From the NCBI GenBank assembly GCA_963773605.1, contig CAVZBT010000013.1:310001-374000 (forward strand): a stretch of 64,000 bases of DNA. The letters are read 5' to 3'. Below are positions 36,629-45,907 of the stretch, in pieces. Under the pieces are notes generated by a model that was given only the letters and a program-made list of their open reading frames with translations, did not search any database and was not told the origin of the DNA. The translations under genes and the position numbers were made by a program. Within the stretch, counting starts at the first letter, position 1; each line of letters begins with the position of its first letter. This DNA comes from CAVZBT01 sp963773605. GTDB lineage: Bacteria; Acidobacteriota; UBA6911.

Positions 36629-37909
36629 TTGTTCAGAAAGAAGCCGAAATCGCCTTTGATCCCCGCCTGGTTTGAAAAACGTGGGTTTTCAGTTTTTTTC
36701 GCGGCCCTGTTGATGCTGGTTTCGGCCGCCGCGGGATATCTGATTCTCGAACGCGGGCAACCCGCCGATGGCTCGCCGCCCCCGGTTTCGCTGGCCACCA
36801 TCGCGCCCGTACCGCCCGTCCTCACGGCTCCTGCCTTGCGCCAGTTCGTAGGCTCGTTCAACGCCCGCCAGACCGTGACGGAGGCGCTCCAGGTCCAGGG
36901 GATTGCGCGCGGCGTGATCCAGGAACTGATCGATTCTACTCGGCCGGTGTATAACCTGGCCAGGGTGGCCGCGGGGCGCCCGTACTGGCTGCTGTTTACC
37001 GCAGGGGGCGATTTCCACGAGTTCCGCTACCCGGTCGACGACGAGCGCTACCTTACGGTCTACCGCGACGCAGAAGGATTTGTCCCAGTCATAAAGCCCT
37101 TCCCCTACTCCACACGTGTGGAGGCCGTCTCCGGCTACATCGACGGCTCCCTGTTCACGGCCGTCACCGACGCCGGGGAACAGGAGACTCTGGCGATGGA
37201 GCTGGCCAATATCTTCACGTGGGACGTCGACTTTTACACCGACATTCAAAAGGGCGACTCGTTCCGGATGCTTGTGGAGAAGAAATACCTGGACGGCAAG
37301 TTCGTCAAGTACGGCGCGATCCTCGCGGCGTCGATCAGCAACCAGGGCAAGACGTTTGCCGGGTTCCGCTTTGAGAACGAGTCGGGCAAGGCGGAATTTT
37401 ACGATGCGAAGGGGAACTCGCTGAAGAAGTCGTTTCTGAAATCGCCCCTGAGATTTGCCCGCATTTCGTCCCGTTTCTCCGCGGCCCGGCTGCACCCGAT
37501 TCTCAAGATCGTGCGTCCGCACCTGGGCGTGGACTATGCCGCTCCGACGGGCACGCCGGTTGTCGCCGTCGCTTCCGGAACGGTCGTACTCGCCGGCCCG
37601 AGCGGTCCGGGGGGCAACGCCGTCAGGCTGCGCCACGCCGGTGGCTCTGAGTCCATGTACCTGCACCTGTCGCGGATTGCCGTGCGCCGCGGCGCGCGCG
37701 TCGAACAGGGCGAACTCGTGGGATTGGTGGGTTCCACGGGGCTGGCGACGGGGCCGCACCTGGATTTCCGCCTGCTGCAGCACGGGAAGTTCATCAACCC
37801 CGCGAAGGCGATTTTCCCGCCGTCTCCGCCCGTCGCGCGGGCGCATTTAGCCAGGTTCGAAGGCGTCCGCGACTCGCTGCAGCGGCAGTTGCAGAATGTC
37901 GATTTCTAA
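36629..37909 (+). CDS. Membrane-anchored M23-family peptidase
   Basis: 426 residues. AAGGAGGA ends just upstream of a TTG at 36629, which I prefer over the TTG at 36596. One membrane segment follows (FFAALLMLVSAAAGYLIL). A middle region of about residues 60-280 resembles the OapA/LysM-adjacent domain of MepM-type proteins. The LytM domain has HPILKIVRPHLGVDYAAPTG with His and Asp ligands and HLDFRLLQHG (HxD near the end, with the upstream MYLHLS His). It probably cleaves peptidoglycan crosslinks in the periplasm. The next gene encodes an outer-membrane-type protein. Confidence 0.88.
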   Translation: MFRKKPKSPLIPAWFEKRGFSVFFAALLMLVSAAAGYLILERGQPADGSPPPVSLATIAPVPPVLTAPALRQFVGSFNARQTVTEALQVQGIARGVIQELIDSTRPVYNLARVAAGRPYWLLFTAGGDFHEFRYPVDDERYLTVYRDAEGFVPVIKPFPYSTRVEAVSGYIDGSLFTAVTDAGEQETLAMELANIFTWDVDFYTDIQKGDSFRMLVEKKYLDGKFVKYGAILAASISNQGKTFAGFRFENESGKAEFYDAKGNSLKKSFLKSPLRFARISSRFSAARLHPILKIVRPHLGVDYAAPTGTPVVAVASGTVVLAGPSGPGGNAVRLRHAGGSESMYLHLSRIAVRRGARVEQGELVGLVGSTGLATGPHLDFRLLQHGKFINPAKAIFPPSPPVARAHLARFEGVRDSLQRQLQNVDF

Positions 37910-37921
37910 CGAGGAGATGTC

Positions 37922-38473
37922 ATGTCCGCGCGCGTTCGTTCCACCCTGTTGAATTTGGTGCTGCTGTTGACGGTATGCCTCGGGCAGGCGTGGGCGGGCG
38001 ATCTCACCCTCTTCGCCGGCGGGGTCAAGGCTGGAAAACTGACCGTGGCGAACGTGCGCACTTCGCTCGATAGCAGCCCCGTTTACGGCGTGCGGCTGAG
38101 CACCAACTTCGTGCCGCTTTTCGGCATGGAGCACACGCTCGCCTTCAGTTCGGATTTTCTCTTCCCACACGACTTGCCCCAGGTGCAGGACGCCAAAGGC
38201 TTCGTCTACAGCGGCAACTTGATCTTGAACATGCCGGCCACAAAGGTCGTTCCTTATCTGACGGCCGGGGTAGGCCTCATCCGTCAATATGGCTCGCCGG
38301 ACCTCCCCGTGGGCAACAAGCTCGCCTTCAACTATGGCGGCGGGTTGAAGTTCCGCGAACTGGCCGGCCCCCTCGGGTTGCGGGTGGACGTACGCGGCTA
38401 TACGGCAACCGGCGTGTTTTCCCGTACCCTCAATTTGCTCGAGGTATCCGGCGGCCTGCTCATAAGCTTCTAA
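37922..38473 (+). CDS. Putative outer-membrane beta-barrel protein
   Basis: 183 residues with a signal peptide (LLNLVLLLTVCLGQAWA, cleavage after AWA). The mature part alternates hydrophobic and polar residues in strands, contains VVPYLTAGVGLIRQYG as seen in small OmpA/OmpW-like barrels, and ends in Phe (GGLLISF), the outer-membrane sorting signal. It starts 12 nt after the M23 peptidase, with GAGGAG upstream, so the two are probably cotranscribed. Confidence 0.75.
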   Translation: MSARVRSTLLNLVLLLTVCLGQAWAGDLTLFAGGVKAGKLTVANVRTSLDSSPVYGVRLSTNFVPLFGMEHTLAFSSDFLFPHDLPQVQDAKGFVYSGNLILNMPATKVVPYLTAGVGLIRQYGSPDLPVGNKLAFNYGGGLKFRELAGPLGLRVDVRGYTATGVFSRTLNLLEVSGGLLISF

Positions 38474-38552
38474 ACCCGTCGTGGAGTCAAGTGGGCGCGG
38501 AATCCAGATACGCTTTCAAGGTTCTCACCGGCGGCGCCCGCCACAGCCCCGT

Positions 38553-39776
38553 ATGAGCGAGCGGAACAAGTTGCGGCTACCATGGAGTCGGTCGCATACG
38601 CCGAAGGTGCCGGCCGAACTGCACGAGTTTGTCATGACGCTCGCGCGCCGCGCCCTGGCCATCCTGGAACCCCCCGAACGAATCGTCTTCATGGAGGGCG
38701 AGATCCGGCGCGCGTTCGCCTTCCCGCGCGTGGAGGTGCTCGTCCGGCCGGAGCGCTCGGAGCGGTTTTCCTCCGAGAGCATCCGGGCGCGCGACCTGCT
38801 GTCGCGCATCGGCGGGGTTTTACAGGGTACGCGGAGAGCCTTCCTCAACGAGTCCGTCGCAAAGGAGATCGGCGTTTCCGCCATCCTCGCGGGCCTGAAC
38901 GCGACTTACGCCTTTCCCATCGGCTCACTCCCGGGCTGGACGGGTGTGCTGATTGTCGACAGCACGCCGGCAAGACGGCTTGACCCGGATATCGAGACTT
39001 TGATCTCGAGCCTGTGCGGTCAGATTGCCGTCGTGCTCGACAACTCGAACCTGCTGAGGGCGAAGCTGGAACTGCAGCACACGCTGGCGCACCAGGCCCA
39101 GATGGTGCAGCTGGGCGAAATGACGGCGCGAATTGCGCATGAAATCAAAAACCCGCTGAGCTCGATCAAAACCATCGTCCAGGTGATGCAGGAGGACCCG
39201 GAATTTCAATCGAAGTATGCCAGGGACCTCGCTCTGGTCCGCGGAGAAATCGACCGCCTCGCCGCATCGGTCGTTCAGCTTCTGAATTTCGCCAGGCCGA
39301 TGCCGGATCAGCAGGAGCCGCAGAACTTGCGCGACATGGTCGAAGCGGTCCTCGGGTTTCTGCGCCACGACATCGAGCAGGCAAACATATCGGTGGACAA
39401 TGGCGTCCCGGAGCGGCTGCCTAGAGTGATGGGCAACCCGTCGATTTTCCGGGAGATCTTCCTGAATCTGTTTCTGAACGCGATCCAGGCAGGAGGGGCC
39501 GGGATGTGCGTCGTGGTGCGCGGCGGTGAAGTCGTACTGGAGGACGAGTCCGACCGGTTTGTCCTCGTCACGATTGAGGACGACGGGCCCGGAATCGCCC
39601 CGGAGGTGAGGGACAAGGTCTTTGTGCCGTTCTTCACGACGCGTCAGAGGGGGACAGGGCTGGGTCTGGCCATTGTGAAGCGTAACGTGGAGCACCTGGG
39701 GGGCGAGATCGTGGTCGAGAGCCCGGCACGCGATGGACGTGGCACCCGTTTCCTCATCCACCTGCCTGTGGCTTAA
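38553..39776 (+). CDS. Cytoplasmic sensor histidine kinase (NtrB-like)
   Basis: 407 residues from the ATG at 38553; a GTG at 38481 would add 24. No membrane segment is predicted. The first 170 residues form a GAF-like sensory domain. The phosphoacceptor is His196 in RIAHEIKNPLSSIKT. The ATPase domain has the N box NLFLNAIQAGG, G1 DDGPGIAPEV, the F box FVPFFTTRQRGTG and G2 GTGLGLAIVKRN. It directly precedes an NtrC-type regulator, so the pair likely controls sigma-54 promoters. The stimulus is unknown. Confidence 0.93.
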   Translation: MSERNKLRLPWSRSHTPKVPAELHEFVMTLARRALAILEPPERIVFMEGEIRRAFAFPRVEVLVRPERSERFSSESIRARDLLSRIGGVLQGTRRAFLNESVAKEIGVSAILAGLNATYAFPIGSLPGWTGVLIVDSTPARRLDPDIETLISSLCGQIAVVLDNSNLLRAKLELQHTLAHQAQMVQLGEMTARIAHEIKNPLSSIKTIVQVMQEDPEFQSKYARDLALVRGEIDRLAASVVQLLNFARPMPDQQEPQNLRDMVEAVLGFLRHDIEQANISVDNGVPERLPRVMGNPSIFREIFLNLFLNAIQAGGAGMCVVVRGGEVVLEDESDRFVLVTIEDDGPGIAPEVRDKVFVPFFTTRQRGTGLGLAIVKRNVEHLGGEIVVESPARDGRGTRFLIHLPVA

Positions 39777-39815
39777 GCGGCTGTCCGGATCCAGTCCGCC
39801 GCTGCCGGAGGGACC

Positions 39816-41195
39816 TTGAAATACAAGATTCTGGTTGTCGACGACGAAGAGGCGGCGCGGTTCGGGATACGCAAGGCTCTGCAGGCGCGCGAAATCATCA
39901 TCCTGGAGGCCCCCGACCTCCGGTCTGCGCGCTACACGCTGCAAAGCGAAAGTCCCGACCTCGTTTTGCTCGACGTCAACCTGCCGGACGGCTCGGGGAT
40001 CGACCTCCTGAAGGAGATCGCGGGCGCGCCCGGGGCGGTCCCGGTCATCATCATCACCGCGCACGGTTCGGAGCGGATGGCTGTCGACGCCATACGGGCC
40101 GGGGCCTACGAATATCTCTCGAAACCGTTCGAAATCGACGAACTGCGCCTCTTGGTGCGCAACGCGCGGGAGCGGGCACAGTTGGCCGAAGAGAACAGAA
40201 GGCTGCGGGAGGAGCTCGGCGATGATGCGCATTTCGGCGCCATGGTCGGCCGCAGCGGCGCCATGCAACGCATCTTCGAGATGGTCGACCGAGTGGCCCC
40301 CACCGACGCCACCGTGTTCATCCAGGGCGAAAGCGGCACGGGAAAGGAACTGGTCGCCCGCGAGCTGCACCGCCGCAGCGGCCGCGCCCCGATGCCGTTT
40401 GTCGCCGTCAACTGCGCGGCCCTGCCCGACTCGCTTATCGAGAGCGAATTGTTCGGGCACGAGAAGGGTGCTTTTACGGGTGCGATCGCCCGGCGGCGGG
40501 GCAAATTCGAGGCGGCGGAGGGGGGCACCCTGTTTCTGGACGAGATCGGAGACATGGCCCTGCCCACACAGTCCAAGATACTCCGGGTGCTCGAGGAGAG
40601 GCAGTTCGAACTGTTGGGTTCCTCTCAACCGGTCGACGCGGATGTCCGGATCGTATGCGCCACGCACCGGGACCTCGCGCAGGCCATCTCGGCATCTGAG
40701 TTCCGCCAGGACCTCTACTACCGCATCCATGTCATCCACCTGGAGATCCCGCCGTTGCGGGAGCGGCGCGAGGACATCGAACCGCTGCTCGATTATTTCG
40801 GGCGCACGTTTGCGGCAAAATACCGTATAGAGTGGAAAGGGTTTACGACGGCCGCCCTGGCCCGGCTTGGCGCGTACCCGTGGCCGGGCAATGTGAGGGA
40901 ATTGCGCAACGTCGTCGAGCGTTGTGTCGTACTGAGCGTCAAGGGGTCCATCGATGTCGGGGAGCTTCCCGGGGAATTCGCCGCGGCCCAGGAGCAGGCG
41001 CCCGCGACACCCGGGGATCTCAGCGGGCTTTCCTACGAGGAGGCGCGCGCCGCGTTCGAGCGGAACTACCTGCTGCAGGTGCTCGAGCGGCATAGCGGCA
41101 ACATCAGCCAGGCGGCCTCCGCGATCAAGCTCCACCGTCAGACGCTTCAATACAAGCTGAAGCAGCTTGGGATCCGGCGGGCATGGTCCGAGTGA
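39816..41195 (+). CDS. NtrC-family sigma-54-dependent response regulator
   Basis: 459 residues from a TTG. The receiver has acidic residues DDEE near 9-12 and the phosphoacceptor Asp53 in LVLLDVNLPDGSG. The AAA+ domain has Walker A GESGTGKE at 171-178, the sigma-54 contact loop GAFTGA at 218-223 and GGTLFLDEIGDMALPTQSKI. The C-terminus has a Fis-type helix-turn-helix (NISQAASAIKLHRQTLQYKL). All features for activating RpoN are intact. Adjacent to its kinase, 39 nt downstream. Confidence 0.95.
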   Translation: MKYKILVVDDEEAARFGIRKALQAREIIILEAPDLRSARYTLQSESPDLVLLDVNLPDGSGIDLLKEIAGAPGAVPVIIITAHGSERMAVDAIRAGAYEYLSKPFEIDELRLLVRNARERAQLAEENRRLREELGDDAHFGAMVGRSGAMQRIFEMVDRVAPTDATVFIQGESGTGKELVARELHRRSGRAPMPFVAVNCAALPDSLIESELFGHEKGAFTGAIARRRGKFEAAEGGTLFLDEIGDMALPTQSKILRVLEERQFELLGSSQPVDADVRIVCATHRDLAQAISASEFRQDLYYRIHVIHLEIPPLRERREDIEPLLDYFGRTFAAKYRIEWKGFTTAALARLGAYPWPGNVRELRNVVERCVVLSVKGSIDVGELPGEFAAAQEQAPATPGDLSGLSYEEARAAFERNYLLQVLERHSGNISQAASAIKLHRQTLQYKLKQLGIRRAWSE

Positions 41196-41229
41196 ACTGG
41201 GCATCTGGCGTCGACAGGCGAGGGTGAGT

Positions 41230-42171
41230 ATGCCGCAACAACCGGGCGGGGATGATCACTCCGCGGTGCGGCCGAAGAGAGTCGTCATTATCGCCAATCC
41301 TGTTGCGGGCGGTGGCAGGCCTTACCGAAAGCTCGGCCGATACCTCAAGACCTGGCCCCATACCGATTGGCAGGTCGAGCTATTTTCGACCCGCTGCGCC
41401 GGTCATGCCGGGGAGTTGGCGCACGAGCTGTTGGAGAGCCCGCCGGACCTGCTTGCCGTGTGCGGCGGCGACGGGACCATGAACGAGGTGGCCTCACGTG
41501 TCCCCGACCCTCCGTTCCCGGTCGCCTTGCTCCCCGCGGGCACGGCCAACGTGCTGGCCCGAGAACTCGGTATCCCGCTCGAGCCCGTCCGGGCTCTCGG
41601 CGATGCCCTCGGCGGCACCGTGAGGCGGATCGACCTGGGTACGGTCGTCGGCCGCACCGAACATCGCTTCCTCCTCATGGCCGGTGTCGGATTCGACGCC
41701 TATGTGGTCTCCAAGGTACGTTCAGGGCTGAAGCGGCGGACGGGGAGGTTCGCGTTCTACGTGTCGGTTTTTCAAGCCTTGGCGAGGTACTCGTTTCCGG
41801 AGTTCGAGGTGGTGATCGGCGACGAGAGGCTGACCGCGACCTCCTGCATCGTGGCCAACGCGCGAGGATACGGCGGCGGGTTGTCGCTGACCCCGGAAGC
41901 AGACCTGACTGACGGCCTGCTCGACGTGCTGGCGGTGCAGGGGAGCAGCCGCGCGAGGTACCTGCAATTCCTCTACTCGGCGTGGCGCGGCTCTCCACGG
42001 CCCCTTCCCGGGATCGAGCGCCGCCGGGCCCGCAGTGTCAGCGTCCGGGGCCCGCGCGGGCCGTGGGCGCACGCCGATGGCGAACTGGTCGGCACCCTGC
42101 CGCTCGAGTTCGGCCTTGTGCCCGCCGCATTCCCTCTCGCTGCGCGGCACCGCGGGCCGCCGGGGCGGTAG
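41230..42171 (+). CDS. Diacylglycerol/lipid kinase family protein (YegS/LCB5 type)
   Basis: 313 residues from the ATG at 41230. The DAGK catalytic domain has VVIIANPVAGGGRPYRKL, the nucleotide motif AVCGGDGTMNEVASRV and the LLPAGTANVLARELGIP segment. The C-terminal beta-sandwich resembles YegS. The likely reaction is ATP-dependent phosphorylation of a lipid alcohol. It follows the response-regulator gene on the same strand. Confidence 0.9.
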   Translation: MPQQPGGDDHSAVRPKRVVIIANPVAGGGRPYRKLGRYLKTWPHTDWQVELFSTRCAGHAGELAHELLESPPDLLAVCGGDGTMNEVASRVPDPPFPVALLPAGTANVLARELGIPLEPVRALGDALGGTVRRIDLGTVVGRTEHRFLLMAGVGFDAYVVSKVRSGLKRRTGRFAFYVSVFQALARYSFPEFEVVIGDERLTATSCIVANARGYGGGLSLTPEADLTDGLLDVLAVQGSSRARYLQFLYSAWRGSPRPLPGIERRRARSVSVRGPRGPWAHADGELVGTLPLEFGLVPAAFPLAARHRGPPGR

Positions 42172-42399
42172 CGCTTCACCCGCTTATGGAACGCGGTCCC
42201 TCTGGATCGCTTGGCACATCGGCCAAAGGCGGCGTCGAGCCCTGATTTCATGCGAGATTGTGCCGCCCCCACACGGGCTCTCTACGCAATCCCCCCGTAC
42301 CCGGGGCCCGCTCCCGATGCTTCCGCTCGAGGGTGATAGAGGGTCGACATTCCGAGCCTGTTTAGCTATCCTTGTGGCCGGATTCGGCGAGGTTACCGG
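42172..42399 (+). other. Intergenic gap with a truncated copy of a dispersed repeat
   Basis: 228 nt without a gene. At 42226-42242 it carries AAAGGCGGCGTCGAGCC, the left half of the dispersed palindrome described at 53.4 kb, then diverges. Confidence 0.4.
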
Positions 42400-43635
42400 G
42401 TGGCGAACGGATTGGGGACTTTGCGGGACATCGTAGCTGCCCAGGCGCGGCGGTTCGAAAAGCAGCCCTTCCTGGAGTTCCGCGAAGCGCGGTTCTCCTA
42501 TGCCGACGTCGATGACCGAACCGACCGCGTGGCCACCGGGTTGAGCCGTCTCGGCCTGCGGGCGGGCGAGCGCGTCGGCCTCGTGCTCCCAAACCGGCCC
42601 GAGCTCCTCTTCTTCCTCTGGGGGACGCCGAAAATCGGGGCGGTCGCGGTGCCGCTGGATCCCGCGCTTCCGCCGGAGGATATCGCTTCGGCGCTGAGGA
42701 GTGTGGCCCCTTCGGCGGTGGTGACCGAGGCGCGACACGCGCCGCAACTGCAGTCCCGGCTCACCGGCATCGACCACTGGATCGTCGTCGACGAGCCGTC
42801 TTTCCAGGACGACCCGTTCCGCGGGCTCGAGCGCGGGGCGGCTGTGCTCGGTTTCTGGCCGGACCTTGACCCCGGCGCCCCCGCCCTCATCGTATTTGCG
42901 CACGACAGGCGGCGCCAGGCCAAGGGGGTGGTTCTATCGCACCGTAATCTCGTGGCGGCGACGGCACAATTGGTTCAGCCCTTCAGAGTGGACGAGACCG
43001 ATCGCTTCCTCTGCCTCCTCCCGCTGAGTTCGGTCAGCGCGCAGGTCCTGCTGGCCCTGATCCCCTGGGTGGCGGGGGCGACGACCGTAATGGCCGATGG
43101 TTCGGCATCCGATCCTCTCGAAACCGTCGATTCCAGCCGGGCGTCCGTACTCGCCGTCACCCCGCGCCTGTTCGAGCGACTGTCTCACTCGGCCCAGTCG
43201 TGCGGGCGTGAGATCTCGTCCCTGCGGCTCGCGATCTGTTGCTCCGGGGTGGTGGGACAGAACATGCTGGTGGATTTTGAGAGCCGCTACGATGCCCTTG
43301 TGGTCGAAGGGTATGGCGTGCCCGAAGCCACGTGCCTCGTGTGCGCGAATCCGTATACCGGCGTGCGCAAGGCGGGCTCACTCGGTCTGCCGCTGCCGGG
43401 GCAGCAGTGCCGGCTGGTGGACGCCGGAGGCGACGATGTGGCGACGGGCAAGACCGGGGAGATCCTGGTCCGAGGCCCCAATATCATGCTGGGGTATTTC
43501 GCGGACTCCGAGGCCACCTCGACGGCGCTGCGGGGCGGTTGGCTGCATACGGGAGATTTCGGCTATGTCGACACCGACGGGTATTACTATCTGAGCGCGC
43601 CACCTGAGCCTCCGCCCGCCGTTTTGGTTCCCTGA
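42400..43635 (+). CDS. Truncated AMP-binding (acyl-CoA synthetase-like) protein, probably inactive
   Basis: 411 residues from a GTG. The N-terminal domain of the adenylate-forming family is clear: AGERVGLVLPNRPELLFFLW, KGVVLSHRNLVAA, VVEGYGVPEATCLV and GEILVRGPNIMLGYF with GWLHTGDFGYVDTDGYYYL. Two defects stand out. The phosphate-binding loop expected as TSGTTGxPKG reads AHDRRRQAKG, same length but with the core lost. The protein also stops after DGYYYL, without the roughly 100-residue C-terminal domain that has the catalytic lysine; der starts 48 nt later. Either a pseudogene or a non-catalytic relative. Confidence 0.8.
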   Translation: MANGLGTLRDIVAAQARRFEKQPFLEFREARFSYADVDDRTDRVATGLSRLGLRAGERVGLVLPNRPELLFFLWGTPKIGAVAVPLDPALPPEDIASALRSVAPSAVVTEARHAPQLQSRLTGIDHWIVVDEPSFQDDPFRGLERGAAVLGFWPDLDPGAPALIVFAHDRRRQAKGVVLSHRNLVAATAQLVQPFRVDETDRFLCLLPLSSVSAQVLLALIPWVAGATTVMADGSASDPLETVDSSRASVLAVTPRLFERLSHSAQSCGREISSLRLAICCSGVVGQNMLVDFESRYDALVVEGYGVPEATCLVCANPYTGVRKAGSLGLPLPGQQCRLVDAGGDDVATGKTGEILVRGPNIMLGYFADSEATSTALRGGWLHTGDFGYVDTDGYYYLSAPPEPPPAVLVP

Positions 43636-43683
43636 TTCTCTGTCCGGCTCGCATTTCGAGTCTCTCGTCGGATCGCCTCTGCC

Positions 43684-45039
43684 ATGTTACGAGTTGCCAT
43701 CGTAGGTCGGCCCAACGTCGGAAAATCCACTCTGTTCAACCGTCTCTGCCGCAACCGTAAGGCCATCGTCGGCGATGAGCCCGGGATTACGCGGGACCGT
43801 CTTTATGGCACGGTTGAGTGGCTGGGACGGACCATCGAGGTGCTCGACACGGGCGGGCTCATGCCGGGAGTGCGCGACGTAATCCCGGCGAAAATTCTCG
43901 AGCAGGTGGAAACGGCGATCCGCGAGTCGGATCTGCTCCTGATGGTCGTCGATGGCCGAGCCGGTGCGACTCCCCTCGACGAGCAACTCCTCCCCATGTT
44001 GCGGCGCTCGGGCCGGCCCATCTGGGTGGTTGTCAACAAGGTCGATTCGTTGGTGCAGGAGCACGACACCGCTCCCTTCTACGCATTCGGTGCGGAGGAA
44101 GTGTTCCCGGTGTCGGCAGAACACAACCGTGGCGTCGCCGACCTGCTCGACCGCGTGGCAACGCTCGCGGGGGATCCCGGCCCGTCGCAGGCCGCCGGGG
44201 TGGCTGCGGAGGAGCCGTCGGAAATCGCCGTCGCCGTCGTGGGCAGGCCGAATGTCGGCAAATCCTCGCTCGTCAACCGCCTCCTCGGCACCGAGCGCGC
44301 CATCGTGAGCGAGATGCCGGGGACAACCCGCGATTCGGTGGACACACTCCTGGTGCGCGACAATCAGCGCTACCGGATCATCGATACCGCCGGGATCCGG
44401 CGCAAGGGACGGACCGAGGAACACACCGAGAAGATCAGCGTCATATTGGCGCGCAAGAGCCTCGAGTCCGCCGATGTCGCCCTGCTGCTGCTCGATGCGG
44501 AGGAAGGGGTGACGAAGCTGGATGCCGCCATCGGCGGTTATGCCGAGGAGTCCGGTTGTTCGGTGATTATTGTCATGAACAAATGGGATAAGCTGGCCGG
44601 CAAGGAGACCCACACGGTCGAGCAGTACACGGAAGCCATCCGGCGGCGCATGAAATATCTGGCGTACGCCCCGATCCTCACCGTTTCGGCCCTAACAGGA
44701 CAGCGCGTTTCGCGTCTCTTCGACATGGTTCGTAAGGCTTACGCAGGGAGGCGCATCAGGGTGGCGACCGGTGTCCTGAACAATATGTTCGTCCCGGACC
44801 TGCAACAAGAGTGGAAGGCCGATCATCCGAACGAGGGGCTCAATATCCGGTACATCACCCAGGTTCGCGGCGAACCCCCCACATTCGTGGCATTCACGCC
44901 CTCCCGCAAGCCGCTCCACTTTTCTACGGAAAGATTGATCCTGAACCAATTGCGGGCGAAATTCGGGTTTTATGCCACACCCATCAGGCTCCGTCAGCGC
45001 CTGAAGCAGCAGAGCGGCCGGCGCCGGTCTGGGCATTGA
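43684..45039 (+). CDS. der: GTPase Der (EngA), 50S ribosome assembly
   Basis: 451 residues with two tandem G domains: GRPNVGKSTLFNRLC near residue 8 with DTGG, then GRPNVGKSSLVNRLL near 186 with DTAG and the NKWD motif. The C-terminal KH-like domain contains NNMFVPDLQQEW and ILNQLRAKFGF. Length is normal. It is an essential GTPase in late 50S assembly. Confidence 0.97.
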   Translation: MLRVAIVGRPNVGKSTLFNRLCRNRKAIVGDEPGITRDRLYGTVEWLGRTIEVLDTGGLMPGVRDVIPAKILEQVETAIRESDLLLMVVDGRAGATPLDEQLLPMLRRSGRPIWVVVNKVDSLVQEHDTAPFYAFGAEEVFPVSAEHNRGVADLLDRVATLAGDPGPSQAAGVAAEEPSEIAVAVVGRPNVGKSSLVNRLLGTERAIVSEMPGTTRDSVDTLLVRDNQRYRIIDTAGIRRKGRTEEHTEKISVILARKSLESADVALLLLDAEEGVTKLDAAIGGYAEESGCSVIIVMNKWDKLAGKETHTVEQYTEAIRRRMKYLAYAPILTVSALTGQRVSRLFDMVRKAYAGRRIRVATGVLNNMFVPDLQQEWKADHPNEGLNIRYITQVRGEPPTFVAFTPSRKPLHFSTERLILNQLRAKFGFYATPIRLRQRLKQQSGRRRSGH

Positions 45040-45065
45040 CAGTACCGGGGGCTCGACACTAGTAT
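45036..45065 (+). promoter_or_regulatory. Putative sigma-70 promoter for the HU/IHF gene
   Basis: TTGACA at 45036-45041 and TAGTAT at 45060-45065 with an 18-nt spacer, beginning within the last codons of der. Confidence 0.5.
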
Positions 45066-45121
45066 TAGCCCTGTCGAAGCATTCCAGCCATACCTGCACC
45101 CTCGAGATTCGGGCGCTCGAT

Positions 45122-45391
45122 GTGAACAAGAAGGACTTGAGCAAAGCGGTCTACGATGCGCACGGCGGCTTGTCTCAGGCCGACGCCCAGAAGGTCGTGG
45201 AATTAATTCTGGGGATAATCAAGCGCAGGCTCGGTGAAGGCGAAAAAGTCCTCATCAGCGGGTTTGGCTGCTTCCGGACCGTACGCCGGAAAGACAAAAA
45301 GGGGGTCAATCCCAAGACCGGGGATTCGATCGTCATACCCGGTCGGAGGGCGATAACCTTCAAGCCATCGAAGTACCTTAAGTCGGTCTGA
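45122..45391 (+). CDS. HU/IHF-family DNA-bending protein
   Basis: 89 residues from a GTG. MNKKDLSKAVYDAHGGLS, the core VLISGFGCFRTVRRKDKKG and the DNA-intercalating arm VNPKTGDSIVIPGRRAITFK are the family pattern; the arm has VNP where many members have RNP. The C-terminus KPSKYLKSV resembles IHF alpha. It is followed 5 nt later by a MerR-type gene, the ihfA-merR arrangement seen widely. Confidence 0.93.
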   Translation: MNKKDLSKAVYDAHGGLSQADAQKVVELILGIIKRRLGEGEKVLISGFGCFRTVRRKDKKGVNPKTGDSIVIPGRRAITFKPSKYLKSV

Positions 45392-45396
45392 TCCTC

Positions 45397-45792
45397 ATGC
45401 AGTTCACGCCTACAAAGCTGTACTACAAAATCGGCGAGGTTTGCGAAATCCTCGGTGTCGAAGCCTATGTGCTGCGCTACTGGGAGAGCGAGTTCTCCTG
45501 CCTTGCCCCTCCCAAGAACAAGGCCGGCCAGCGGACTTATCGGCCGAAAGACATCGAGTTGCTGCTCGAGATTCGCAGGCTGCTCTATGAGGATGGGTTC
45601 ACGATCGCGGGAGCCCGAAAGCAGCTTGTCACCGGAACGCCCCGGCCGGAAAAGCACGCGCCCCAGGCCGCCGAACGCAAAGCGCGCGCCCGTCCCCCCA
45701 AGCCCGCGCCGCCGGCTCCTAAAACGCCCGCGGAGCTGAAGCAGGTCCGGGCCGAACTGGAGAACATATTGACTTTGCTCGAGCGCGGGTGA
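45397..45792 (+). CDS. MerR-family transcriptional regulator
   Basis: 131 residues. The winged helix-turn-helix is YKIGEVCEILGVEAYVLRYW, then TYRPKDIELLLEIRRLLYED and GFTIAGARKQL. The middle is a Lys/Arg/Pro/Ala linker, and a short helix, ELKQVRAELENILTLLERG, could be a dimerisation coiled coil. There are no metal-binding cysteines, so it is not a metal sensor of the MerR type proper. It is coupled to the HU/IHF-like gene. Confidence 0.9.
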   Translation: MQFTPTKLYYKIGEVCEILGVEAYVLRYWESEFSCLAPPKNKAGQRTYRPKDIELLLEIRRLLYEDGFTIAGARKQLVTGTPRPEKHAPQAAERKARARPPKPAPPAPKTPAELKQVRAELENILTLLERG

Positions 45793-45810
45793 TACTGTGG
45801 TCGATGCCGT

Positions 45811-45887
45811 CGGGACGTAGCGCAGCCTGGTAGCGCACACGCTTGGGGTGCGTGTGGTCGGTGGTTCAAATCCACTCGTCCCGACCA
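45811..45887 (+). tRNA. tRNA-Pro (GGG)
   Basis: 77 nt. The acceptor stem pairs CGGGACG with CGTCCCG, then A and an encoded CCA. The D arm has GCGC stems around AGCCTGGTA. The anticodon stem pairs CACGC with GCGTG, and the loop TTGGGGT gives anticodon GGG. The T loop is TTCAAAT. The first base C is typical of tRNA-Pro. Confidence 0.95.
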
Positions 45888-45907
45888 TTTTTATTCTATC
45901 TTCTCTT

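Noticed and set aside
45848..45907. Upstream extension of surE
   Set aside because: The extended frame would start inside the tRNA-Pro(GGG) gene; the GTG at 45908 fits the SurE family start.
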